Shown one piece after another: positions 5,794-18,455 of a stretch of 19,327 nt of DNA. Both the position numbers and the translations under genes were made by a program. Source of the DNA: Streptomyces iakyrus. GTDB lineage: Bacteria; Actinomycetota; Actinomycetes; Streptomycetales; Streptomycetaceae. Numbering within the stretch: position 1 is the first letter of the stretch; every line of letters begins with the position of its first letter. A model generated the notes under the pieces. That model was given only the letters and a program-made list of their open reading frames with translations, did not search any database and was not told where the DNA came from. The DNA lies in NCBI RefSeq assembly GCF_000717055.1, contig NZ_JNXI01000046.1:1-19327 (forward strand), in the 5' to 3' direction.

Positions 5794-8547
5794 CTACCCT
5801 TCAGACTCCCCCCGGATCAGGGCGAGCACGCCATCCAGCTCGTCAGGCTTCACAAGAACGTCACGAGCCTTCGAACCCTCGCTCGGTCCGACGATGTTCC
5901 GGGACTCCATCAGGTCCATCAGCCGCCCGGCCTTGGCGAAGCCGACGCGCAGTTTGCGCTGGAGCATGGACGTCGACCCGAACTGCGTGGAGACGACCAG
6001 TTCGGCCGCCTGGCACAGCAGGTCGAGGTCGTCGCCGATGTCCTCGTCGATCTCCTTCTTCTGCTTGGTGCCCACGACGACGTCGTCCCGGAAGACCGGC
6101 GTCATCTGGTCCTTGCAGTGCCGGACGACGCCCGCGATCTCCTCCTCGGTGACGAACGCGCCCTGCATACGGGTGGGCTTGTTGGCCCCCATCGGAAGGA
6201 ACAGCCCGTCGCCCTTGCCGATGAGCTTCTCGGCGCCCGGCTGGTCGAGGATGACCCGCGAGTCGGCCAGCGAGGACGTGGCGAACGCCAGCCGGGACGG
6301 CACGTTCGCCTTGATCAGACCGGTGACGACGTCCACCGACGGCCGCTGCGTGGCGAGGACCAGGTGGATGCCGGCCGCGCGTGCGAGCTGGGTGATGCGC
6401 ACGATCGCGTCCTCGACGTCCCGCGGTGCGACCATCATCAGGTCGGCGAGCTCGTCGACGATGACCAGCAGGTACGGGTACGGCTGGAGCTCGCGCTCAC
6501 TGCCCTCGGGCGGTTTGACCTTGCCCTCGCGCACGGCCTTGTTGAAGTCGTCGATGTGCCGGTAGCCGTAGGCCGCCAGGTCGTCGTAGCGCAGGTCCAT
6601 CTCGCGTACGACCCACTGGAGCGCCTCGGCGGCCCGCTTGGGGTTGGTGATGATCGGCGTGATCAGGTGCGGGATGCCCTCGTACGCGGTGAGTTCGACC
6701 CGCTTGGGGTCGACCAGGATCATCCGCACGTCCTCGGGGGTCGCCCGCATCATCACCGAGGTGATCAGGCAGTTGATGCAGGACGACTTGCCGGAGCCGG
6801 TGGCGCCGGCGACCAGCATGTGCGGCATCTTCGCCAGCGAGTGCATGACGTAGCCGCCCTCGACGTCCTTACCGAAGGCGACCAGCATCGGGTCGTCGTC
6901 CTCGGCGGACTCCGCCAGACGCAGTACGTCTCCGAGGTTGACCATCTCCCGGTCGGTGTTGGGGATCTCGATGCCAACCGCGGACTTGCCGGGGATCGGG
7001 CTGATGATCCGCACGTCCGGGCTGGCGACGGCGTAGGCGATGTTCTTGGTCAGCGCGGTGATCCGCTCGACCTTCACGGCGGGGCCGAGCTCGACCTCGT
7101 AGCGCGTGACCGTCGGCCCGCGGGTGAAGCCGGTGACGCTGGCGTCCACCTTGAACTCGGTGAAGACCGTCGTCAGCGACTCGACGATGAGGTCGTTGGC
7201 GGCGCTGCGCGCCTTGCCCGGGCCGCCGCGCTCCAGCAGGTCGAGCGACGGCAGGGAGTACGTGATGTCGCCGGAGAGCTGGAGCTGCTCCGCGCGCGGG
7301 GGCAGGTCGCGCGGTTCGGCAGGGGGTGCCTTGGTGAGGTCGCGGACGCCCGCCCTCGGCTTCTGCGGCTCGGGCTCGTCCTGCTCGGGCCTTTCCTGCT
7401 TGGCCTTGTCCTGCTGGGGGCGTGCGGCCGGGACGGGCGTCGGGGTGGTCGCCTCGTGGTCCCCTGCCCGTACGCCCTGGGTGAGGTCGGCGACGACCGG
7501 CGAGGGCGGCATGCCGTGCAGCACGGCACCGTCGAGCGCTGCGGCGGCCGCCGCAGCGACGTCCACGGCGTCCCTGCGCCGGTCCATGTCGGGTTGCGGC
7601 ACCGCCGAGCGGCGAGGACGGCCACGGCGCCGGGTGAGGGCTTCTTCCTCGGCAGTGTCCGGGTCGTACGCCGCGGGCGCCGGCCCGCGTCGGCCGCGCG
7701 GGCGCGCGGGCAGCGCCTCGCGCCACTGCTCCTCGTAGCGCTCGTCGTCCTCGGCGAAGACGAACTCGTCCTCGGCCGGGTCGCGCAGGATCCCGAGACG
7801 CACCCCGAGCAGCCGCAGCCGCTGCGGAATGGCGTTGACCGGGGTGGCCGTGACGACCAGCAGCCCGAAGACGGTCAGCAGCGCCAGCAGCGGCACGGCG
7901 AGCACGTCGCCCATGGCGTACGACAGCGGCGTCGCCATGGCCCAGCCGATGAGACCGCCGGCGTCCCTTATGGCCTGCATGCCGTCGCCACGCGCGGGTG
8001 AGCCGCACGCGATGTGGACCTGGCCGAGCACGCCGATGACGAGCGCGGACAGGCCGATGACGATGCGTCCGTTGGCCTCGGGCTTCTCCGGGTGACGGAT
8101 GAACCGCACGGCGATGACGGCGAGGAGTATCGGCACGAGCAGGTCGAGCCGGCCGAAGGCGCCGGTCACCAGGATCTCGACGAGGTCGCCCACGGGGCCC
8201 TTGAGATCGGCCCAGGTGCCCGCGGCGACGATCAGCGCGATACCGAGCAGCAGCAGGGCGACGCCGTCCTTGCGGTGGGCCGGGTCGAGGTTCTTCGCGC
8301 CCTGCCCTATGCCGCGGAACACGGCGCCGACGGCGTGCGCCACACCGAGCCAGACGGCCCGCACGAGCCGGTAGATGCCGCCGGTGGGACTGGGGGCCGG
8401 TTTGGGCGCGACCTTCTTGGCCGCGGCCTTCCGGGCGGGCGCCTTCTTCGCGGGAGCCTTCTTGGCGGCGGCCTTCTTCGCCGGAGCCTTCGCGGCCGCC
8501 TTCTTCGCGGGCGGCGGCTTCTTGGCTGCGGAGGGACGTGAGGCCAT
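5794..8547 (-). CDS. ftsK: FtsK/SpoIIIE-family DNA translocase
   Basis: The protein has 917 residues. FtsK is a septal ATP-driven DNA pump that clears chromosomes during division, in Streptomyces mainly at sporulation septa. Order: a Lys/Ala/Pro-rich tail (residues 8-50); about four membrane segments (about 95-113, 133-150, 161-180, 213-234); a charged, Pro-rich linker (about 240-440); the RecA-like motor with Walker A GATGSGKS (581-588, Lys587) and Walker B ending Asp698-Glu699 (LLVIVDELADLMM); and the C-terminal winged-helix gamma domain (about 850-910, with STSMLQRKLRVGFAKAGRLM), which reads orienting DNA sequences. The ATG at 8547 is chosen over an upstream one at 8628 because the conserved Streptomyces N-terminus starts here. 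No Shine-Dalgarno is present, but TAACCT ends 7 bases upstream, consistent with a leaderless mRNA. It is downstream of osaB on the same strand, with hairpins between. Confidence 0.96.
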   Translation of the reverse strand: MASRPSAAKKPPPAKKAAAKAPAKKAAAKKAPAKKAPARKAAAKKVAPKPAPSPTGGIYRLVRAVWLGVAHAVGAVFRGIGQGAKNLDPAHRKDGVALLLLGIALIVAAGTWADLKGPVGDLVEILVTGAFGRLDLLVPILLAVIAVRFIRHPEKPEANGRIVIGLSALVIGVLGQVHIACGSPARGDGMQAIRDAGGLIGWAMATPLSYAMGDVLAVPLLALLTVFGLLVVTATPVNAIPQRLRLLGVRLGILRDPAEDEFVFAEDDERYEEQWREALPARPRGRRGPAPAAYDPDTAEEEALTRRRGRPRRSAVPQPDMDRRRDAVDVAAAAAAALDGAVLHGMPPSPVVADLTQGVRAGDHEATTPTPVPAARPQQDKAKQERPEQDEPEPQKPRAGVRDLTKAPPAEPRDLPPRAEQLQLSGDITYSLPSLDLLERGGPGKARSAANDLIVESLTTVFTEFKVDASVTGFTRGPTVTRYEVELGPAVKVERITALTKNIAYAVASPDVRIISPIPGKSAVGIEIPNTDREMVNLGDVLRLAESAEDDDPMLVAFGKDVEGGYVMHSLAKMPHMLVAGATGSGKSSCINCLITSVMMRATPEDVRMILVDPKRVELTAYEGIPHLITPIITNPKRAAEALQWVVREMDLRYDDLAAYGYRHIDDFNKAVREGKVKPPEGSERELQPYPYLLVIVDELADLMMVAPRDVEDAIVRITQLARAAGIHLVLATQRPSVDVVTGLIKANVPSRLAFATSSLADSRVILDQPGAEKLIGKGDGLFLPMGANKPTRMQGAFVTEEEIAGVVRHCKDQMTPVFRDDVVVGTKQKKEIDEDIGDDLDLLCQAAELVVSTQFGSTSMLQRKLRVGFAKAGRLMDLMESRNIVGPSEGSKARDVLVKPDELDGVLALIRGESEG

Positions 8548-8554
8548 GGGTGTG

Positions 8555-8591
8555 AGGTTACCGGGGGAGACGACAGGGGACACGCGTGTCC
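8555..8591 (-). promoter_or_regulatory. Candidate leaderless ftsK promoter with a 14-bp palindrome over the -35 region
   Basis: The minus strand reads TAACCT (8560-8555), seven bases, then the ftsK ATG, as expected for a -10 with transcription starting at the start codon. A perfect palindrome GGACACGCGTGTCC (8578-8591) lies where the -35 would be, about 18 bases upstream. This suggests an operator. No regulator is identified. Confidence 0.45.
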
Positions 8592-8630
8592 ACCGCTTCA
8601 CCCGTTCGTGTCGCTCCGGGAGAGGCACGA

Positions 8631-8680
8631 AACTGACGCGCGGTCACCGGTGGACAATCCCGCCTGCGCACGCGTCAGTT
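8631..8680 (-). terminator. Long-loop hairpin at the end of osaB
   Basis: AACTGACGCG (8631-8640) is exactly complementary to CGCGTCAGTT (8671-8680), with 30 bases between. The upstream arm includes the osaB stop codon. On the minus strand the hairpin ends in GTTTCG, a short U-run, so it may terminate osaB transcription before ftsK. An operator role is possible. Confidence 0.45.
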
Positions 8681-9355
8681 CTGCGAGGACACCGAGGACG
8701 TGCTCCCGGTGCCCGGCTCCAGCGCGTCCAGCGCCCGCCGCAACCCCGTGAGCTTGCGCTCCAGATGAGCCGCCGTGGCCACCGCGGCGGCGTCCGTCGA
8801 CTCGTCGTTGAGCTGCTTGGTCAGCGCTTCGGCCTGCTCCTCGACGGCCGCGAGCCGTGCGGAGAGCTCAGCGAGCAGCCCGGCCGACTCCTTGGCCTCG
8901 CCGCCCGCGTCCTTGCCGTTGCCCTCCAACTGGAGCCGCAGCAGCGACGCCTGCTCCCGCAGCTGGCAGTTCTTCATGTACAGCTCGACGAAGACGGAGA
9001 CCTTCGCCCGCAGCACCCACGGGTCGAACGGCTTGGAGATGTAGTCCACCGCGCCCGCCGCGTAGCCCCGGAAGGTGTGGTGCGGGCCGTGGTTGATCGC
9101 CGTGAGGAAGATGATCGGGATGTCCCGCGTCCGCTCGCGGCGCTTGATGTGCGCGGCCGTCTCGAAGCCGTCCATACCCGGCATCTGGACGTCCAGCAGG
9201 ATGACCGCGAAGTCGTCCGTGAGCAGCGCTTTGAGCGCTTCCTCCCCGGACGATGCCCGCACCAGCGTCTGATCGAGCGCAGAGAGGATCGCCTCCAGCG
9301 CCAGCAGATTCTCCGGCCGGTCATCGACCAGGAGGATCTTGGCCTTCTGCACCAT
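8675..9355 (-). CDS. osaB: Response regulator OsaB (receiver domain plus C-terminal coiled coil, no DNA-binding domain)
   Basis: 226 residues. The receiver domain (about 4-125) has the acidic pair Asp11-Asp12, phosphoacceptor Asp55 (LLDVQMPGMDG), Thr85 and Lys108 (YISKPFDP). The rest (about 128-215) is Ala/Leu/Glu-rich and reads as coiled coil, with no HTH, so it probably acts through proteins. In S. coelicolor osaB (SCO5749, from memory) is needed for aerial growth under osmotic stress and affects antibiotic output. The next gene upstream is the hybrid kinase osaA, its likely partner. The ATG at 9355 is preceded by GAGGAGG about 9 bases upstream. The frame is open to 9526, but that extension is Gly/Ala/Pro-rich and unlike a receiver. 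A ~307-base gap from osaA suggests its own promoter. By eye I saw no GTTT-N14-GGGTAC SigB-type element there. Confidence 0.9.
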   Translation of the reverse strand: MVQKAKILLVDDRPENLLALEAILSALDQTLVRASSGEEALKALLTDDFAVILLDVQMPGMDGFETAAHIKRRERTRDIPIIFLTAINHGPHHTFRGYAAGAVDYISKPFDPWVLRAKVSVFVELYMKNCQLREQASLLRLQLEGNGKDAGGEAKESAGLLAELSARLAAVEEQAEALTKQLNDESTDAAAVATAAHLERKLTGLRRALDALEPGTGSTSSVSSQN

Positions 9356-9662
9356 GGCCCGCCCTCCTCGCCCCGGCGTGGGGCCTCCCCTGTCCGCAGG
9401 ACCTGCGGCAGCACCGGTGGGTGCCGCCCCAGGGGACGACTCCCTTGCGCCGCCCTTCCTTGTGCCGGTCATCGTAGCCGCACCCTGCCCGTCGCCACAC
9501 CCTGTCACCGCGATGTCACTGTGCACGTAGCAGAAACGCAGCAGGAGACCAGAAGGTTCCCCAGATCTTGTACTTCTACACGACTATGCGCACACCGAGT
9601 CCGCAACTCCGCGTGAACACCGAACCTTCCCGACATGGTCGCGCGACTGACCGACGTTCCCC
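9356..9662 (-). promoter_or_regulatory. osaA-osaB intergenic region, probable osaB leader/promoter
   Basis: 307 bases without a gene. Near osaB there is a near-perfect 15-base palindrome, CCGCAGG-A-CCTGCGG (9394-9408), 39 bases before the ATG, and next to it an imperfect hairpin around GCACCGGTGGGTGC (about 9409-9432). These could form 5' leader structure or an operator. The osaA-proximal part (about 9500-9660) is AT-richer than its neighbours, as promoters often are. I cannot assign -10/-35 elements with confidence. Confidence 0.4.
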
Positions 9663-15125
<5,463 letters not shown>

Positions 15126-15506
15126 TGTGTCCCTCCCGCAGGGGTCGACCGTCTCTGCTGTGCTCGGGTACCACGCTCGGCGTACCGGTTACTACTGCGT
15201 ATTCTCTGCCCTGCATGCCAGGCCGTCTCCAGGGGGCTGCTGCCCAAGGTCACCTCCGGGCACACGGCCTGCCCTGACCTTCACAAGAAGCTTGCCCAGT
15301 GTTTCACCCTGGCCGAACCAGGCCATAACAGTTCGGCAGCTTCGCACATCGTCCGCACACCCTCCGGACGGAAACACTGCAGACCGGCATCCGCATGGAC
15401 CGCGAAGGTAAGTAACCTTGCATCCGGCTGTCCAGCCGCGCCGGTCCGTCCGGCCTGGGCGGTGGCACGAAGACGAGCGGGCATCGGAGGGGCGGCCGCA
15501 CACAAC
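15126..15506. promoter_or_regulatory. Divergent osaA/osaC promoter region
   Basis: 381 bases between the divergent starts of osaA and osaC. It must hold promoters for both genes if osaC starts where called. Visible elements are an inverted repeat GCCGAAC-N12-GTTCGGC (15312-15318 and 15331-15337) near the middle; GTACC repeats at 15168-15172 and 15182-15186; and TAACCT at 15413-15418, a possible plus-strand -10 for osaC without a clear -35. The osaA ribosome binding site is at about 15131-15138 on the minus strand. By eye I did not find a well-spaced GTTT/GGGTAC SigB-type promoter. Confidence 0.5.
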
Positions 15507-18260
15507 ATGACCACCGGACTGATCCCGGGGGAACAGCCCCCGGACCCCCGGCCGACGGGCGCCCTGCCCCAGCAGCGGCGCGAGCCGGCCGGCCACGCAG
15601 CCCAGCACGTCGAGAACCGGTCGAGGAGTTCTGTGATCACCGCGCGCGCGGCCGCCAGTTTCGAGCCCGTCGGGCGATCGGTCGCGAGCGCCCGCTCCTT
15701 CGTCCGCGACACCCTCCAGGGCTGGGGTTTCGCGGACATCGTCGACGACGCCGTCGTTCTCACGAGCGAACTGGTGACCAACGCCGTGGTCCACGCCGGC
15801 ACCTCCGCCGACGTGCTGTGCCTGCGCAGCGACGAGGGCGTCCGCATCGAGGTGGCCGACCGCTACCCCGAACGCGAGATCCCCCTCCAGGGTGCGGCGA
15901 TCAACATGGGCAGCCCCGACCGCGAGGGCGGCCGCGGACTCCAGCTGTGCGCGGCCCTCGCCGGCCGCTGGGGCGTGGAATACATCCCCACCCACAAGAC
16001 CGTCTGGTTCCAACTGGACCTGCCCGCACGCGCGGTGGGCACCCGTACGGCCGGCCCGGCCCTGCCCTTGGACCTCCTCCCCCTCGCCGACAGCCGGGTC
16101 CGCGTGGCCGTCGTCCAGGTCGACCGCACCGGCCACATCGCCGCCTGGAACGAGGACGCCGAGGACCTCTTCGGCTACCCGGCCGAGCAGGTCGTCGGCA
16201 AGCCCCTGACCGACCTCGCGGCCTGGCCGCACACGCCCGGCACCAGCACCGGCATCGCGGAGGCCCTGCGCCTCTCCCGCTGGGAAGGCAGCTACGGCAT
16301 CCGCGCCGCCACCGGCCGCGTCACCCCTGTCTACGCCTCCCACCTGCGCGTCCGCGACACCGCAGGCGAACCGTCAACCGTGTGCCTCCTCGTACGGGAC
16401 CACGAACGGGCAGTTCTGCAGACCCCGCTGCGCGGCCCCGCCTCCGACACCTCCGGCGGTTCCGAGGGCCAGAGCACCGACCCCTTCGAGGTCTTCATCG
16501 GCTCCCCCGCCCCGGACGACCTCGACGGCCTCCTCCAGCGCACGGTCGAGCGCGCCCGCGACATGCTCGACGGCGACTCGGCGTTCCTCCTGCTCGCCAC
16601 CGACGACGAAACGGAACTGGAGGTCCGCGCCTCCACCGGCCTCCCCTCCGCCCGCCAGCGCTTCGCCCGCGTCCCCGTCGAAGCCGGCCCCGGCCGCTAC
16701 GGCTCGGCCCGCATGCCCGCCGTCCACGACGACCTGACCGCGGTCCCCGGCGCGGTGCCGCTGCTGAACGGCACGGGCATGCGCTCGGTCGTCACGGTCC
16801 CCCTGAAGGTGGAGGGCCGCCTCACCGGCTCCCTCGGCGTCGCCGCCGAAGCCCCCGCCAGATACTCCAACGAGGAGGCCCTGCGCCTCCAGTTCGCCGC
16901 CGACCGCATCGCCCTCGCCGTCGAATCGGCCCGCCTGGGCGAACTGGAACGCCTGCGCCGCGGCTCCCTCAGCTTCCTCGTCGAGGCCTCCGACCTCCTG
17001 GCCGGCACCCTGGACCGCGACCAGACGCTGGCCCTGATGGCCCAGATGACCGTCCCGACCCTCGCCACCTGGTGCGCCGTCTACACGATCGCCGACCAAG
17101 CCTCCGAGCCCTACCTCTCCTACGTCCTGCACGAGGACGAGGAACTCATCGACGGCATCAAGTACCTGCTGTCGAAGGTCCCCGCGCCCGACCCGGTCCC
17201 CACCCCCGGCGCCCGCGTGTGGACGGCCCCCGCCGAGGTGGCCCACCAGGCGGCCCTGCGCAGCTCCATGCGCAGCCTGGGCCTCAGCGGCAGCCCGACC
17301 CGCCAGGTCACCCCCGGCATCGGCCCCACCCTCGCGACCGCCTCCGCCGTGGGCGGCGAAACCGTGGTCCTGCCGCTGGTCGCCCGCAACCGCGTCATCG
17401 GCATGCTGACCCTCGGCAAGCCCACCGACGAACACTTCCGCCAGGAGATCCTGGAACTGGCCGAGGACCTCTCGCGCCGGGCAGCCCTGGCCCTGGACAA
17501 CGCCCGCCTCTACTCGGAGCGCACGGCGATCAGCCAGTCCCTCCAGCGCAGCCTCCTGCCCCCGGAGCTCCCCGAGATCGACGGCGTCGAGGTCGAGGTC
17601 ATCTACCGCGCCGCCGGCGAGGGCAACGAGGTGGGCGGCGACTTCTACGACGTCTTCCCCATCTGCGACGGCGCCTACGGCTTCGCCATCGGCGACGTCT
17701 GCGGTACGGGCCCGAACGCGGCGGCGGTCACCGGCCTGGCCCGCCACGCCCTGCGCCTCCTGGCCCGCGAGGGCCTCACCGGCCCGACGGTCCTGGAGCG
17801 CCTGAACTCCGCGATCCTCGACGAAGGCGCCCGCAGCCGCTTCCTCACCCTCCTCTACGGCGAGATGCGCCCGCAGGAGGACGGCAGCGCGGAACTGAAA
17901 GTCGTCTGCGCCGGCCATCCACTCCCGCTGCGCCTTCGCCAGGACGGCACGGTCGAACCGGCCGCTGAACCCCAGCCGCTGCTCGGCGTCATCGAGGACC
18001 TGGAGCTCTACGAGCAGACCGTCACCCTCGACCCGGGCGACGTCCTGCTGTGCGTCACGGACGGCGTCACCGAACGCCGGGAGGGCGCCCGCATGCTCGG
18101 CGACGACGGTCTCGCCGACGTCCTCACGACCTGCACGGGCCTCACGGCCGGCGCGGTGGCGGCCCGCATCATGCGCGCGGTGGAACGCTTCGCTTCGGAC
18201 GCCCCTTCGGACGACATGGCGATCCTCGCCATGCGCGTCCCCGGCCCCCACAAGGACTAG
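15507..18260 (+). CDS. osaC: OsaC: multidomain regulator with RsbW-like ATPase, PAS, two GAF and PP2C (SpoIIE-type) phosphatase domains
   Basis: 917 residues. Domain order: an RsbW-like HATPase (about 50-175) with N-box Glu-x-x-x-Asn92 (SELVTNAVVHAG) and GGRGL (141-145); PAS (about 190-300, AWNEDAEDLFGYPAEQVVG); GAF (about 345-485); a second GAF-like region (about 490-675); and a SpoIIE/PP2C phosphatase (about 690-912) with metal-site motifs GGDFYD (710-715, Asp712), GDVCGTG (729-735) and SDDMA (Asp902-Asp903). In S. coelicolor OsaC (SCO5747, from memory) interacts with SigB and is needed to return SigB activity to basal level after osmotic induction. It is the only plus-strand gene here and is divergent from osaA. 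The start is uncertain. ATG 15507 has only a distant GGAGG, while GTG at 15633 has GAGGAG at ideal spacing and would remove 42 low-complexity residues. Confidence 0.92.
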   Translation: MTTGLIPGEQPPDPRPTGALPQQRREPAGHAAQHVENRSRSSVITARAAASFEPVGRSVASARSFVRDTLQGWGFADIVDDAVVLTSELVTNAVVHAGTSADVLCLRSDEGVRIEVADRYPEREIPLQGAAINMGSPDREGGRGLQLCAALAGRWGVEYIPTHKTVWFQLDLPARAVGTRTAGPALPLDLLPLADSRVRVAVVQVDRTGHIAAWNEDAEDLFGYPAEQVVGKPLTDLAAWPHTPGTSTGIAEALRLSRWEGSYGIRAATGRVTPVYASHLRVRDTAGEPSTVCLLVRDHERAVLQTPLRGPASDTSGGSEGQSTDPFEVFIGSPAPDDLDGLLQRTVERARDMLDGDSAFLLLATDDETELEVRASTGLPSARQRFARVPVEAGPGRYGSARMPAVHDDLTAVPGAVPLLNGTGMRSVVTVPLKVEGRLTGSLGVAAEAPARYSNEEALRLQFAADRIALAVESARLGELERLRRGSLSFLVEASDLLAGTLDRDQTLALMAQMTVPTLATWCAVYTIADQASEPYLSYVLHEDEELIDGIKYLLSKVPAPDPVPTPGARVWTAPAEVAHQAALRSSMRSLGLSGSPTRQVTPGIGPTLATASAVGGETVVLPLVARNRVIGMLTLGKPTDEHFRQEILELAEDLSRRAALALDNARLYSERTAISQSLQRSLLPPELPEIDGVEVEVIYRAAGEGNEVGGDFYDVFPICDGAYGFAIGDVCGTGPNAAAVTGLARHALRLLAREGLTGPTVLERLNSAILDEGARSRFLTLLYGEMRPQEDGSAELKVVCAGHPLPLRLRQDGTVEPAAEPQPLLGVIEDLELYEQTVTLDPGDVLLCVTDGVTERREGARMLGDDGLADVLTTCTGLTAGAVAARIMRAVERFASDAPSDDMAILAMRVPGPHKD

Positions 18261-18267
18261 GGAAACG

Positions 18268-18299
18268 AAAAGGCCCCACCCGTGAGGGTGGGGCCTTTT
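18268..18299. terminator. Bidirectional terminator between osaC and tRNA-Thr
   Basis: A perfect 14-bp stem: AAAAGGCCCCACCC (18268-18281) pairs with GGGTGGGGCCTTTT (18286-18299) around GTGA. The plus strand ends in TTTTT 8 bases after the osaC stop region, and the minus strand ends in TTTT 10 bases after the tRNA 3' end. It can therefore stop transcription from both sides of this convergent junction. Confidence 0.92.
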
Positions 18300-18308
18300 T
18301 CTCGCTTG

Positions 18309-18381
18309 AGCCCCCAAGCGGAATCGAACCGCTGACCTTCTCCTTACCATGGAGACGCTCTACCGACTGAGCTATAGGGGC
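18309..18381 (-). tRNA. tRNA-Thr, anticodon GGT
   Basis: A 73-nt cloverleaf on the minus strand. The acceptor GCCCCTA pairs with TGGGGGC (one G-U pair). The D arm is GCTCAGTCGGTAGAGC. Anticodon stem TCTCC/GGAGA encloses loop ATGGTAA, giving anticodon GGT (plus-strand 18346-18348) with U33. The T arm is AGCGG-TTCGATT-CCGCT. The discriminator base is U and CCA is not encoded. It reads ACC (and ACT), a heavily used Thr codon in this GC-rich genome. A strong promoter lies 40 bases upstream and a terminator 10 bases downstream. Confidence 0.96.
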
Positions 18382-18420
18382 CTGTTGCTTTGCGAGGTCT
18401 CCCCCGCGGCAACGGAATAG

Positions 18421-18450
18421 ATCATACCCCGAACAGACCCGTGCTCCCAA
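18421..18450 (-). promoter_or_regulatory. Promoter of tRNA-Thr
   Basis: The minus strand reads TTGGGA (18450-18445), an 18-base spacer, then TATGAT (18426-18421), close to the housekeeping sigma consensus. Transcription would start near 18414, about 33 bases before the mature 5' end. It lies just past the stop codon of the DegT-like gene (18456). Confidence 0.7.
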
Positions 18451-18455
18451 CCACG

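Noticed and set aside
6118..8001. A plus-strand 627-codon frame antisense to ftsK
   Set aside because: Shadow of the FtsK motor and linker; translation has no recognisable domain.
15126..15506. A SigB-type promoter (GTTT-N14-16-GGGTAC) for osaA or osaC
   Set aside because: GGGTAC occurs at 15166-15171 on the plus strand, but no GTTT-like element is correctly spaced and it is over 330 bases from osaC.
15192..16343. A minus-strand 383-codon frame antisense to the osaC 5' end
   Set aside because: Val/Gly/Ala-rich shadow of the OsaC ATPase and PAS region, which has clear motifs on the plus strand.
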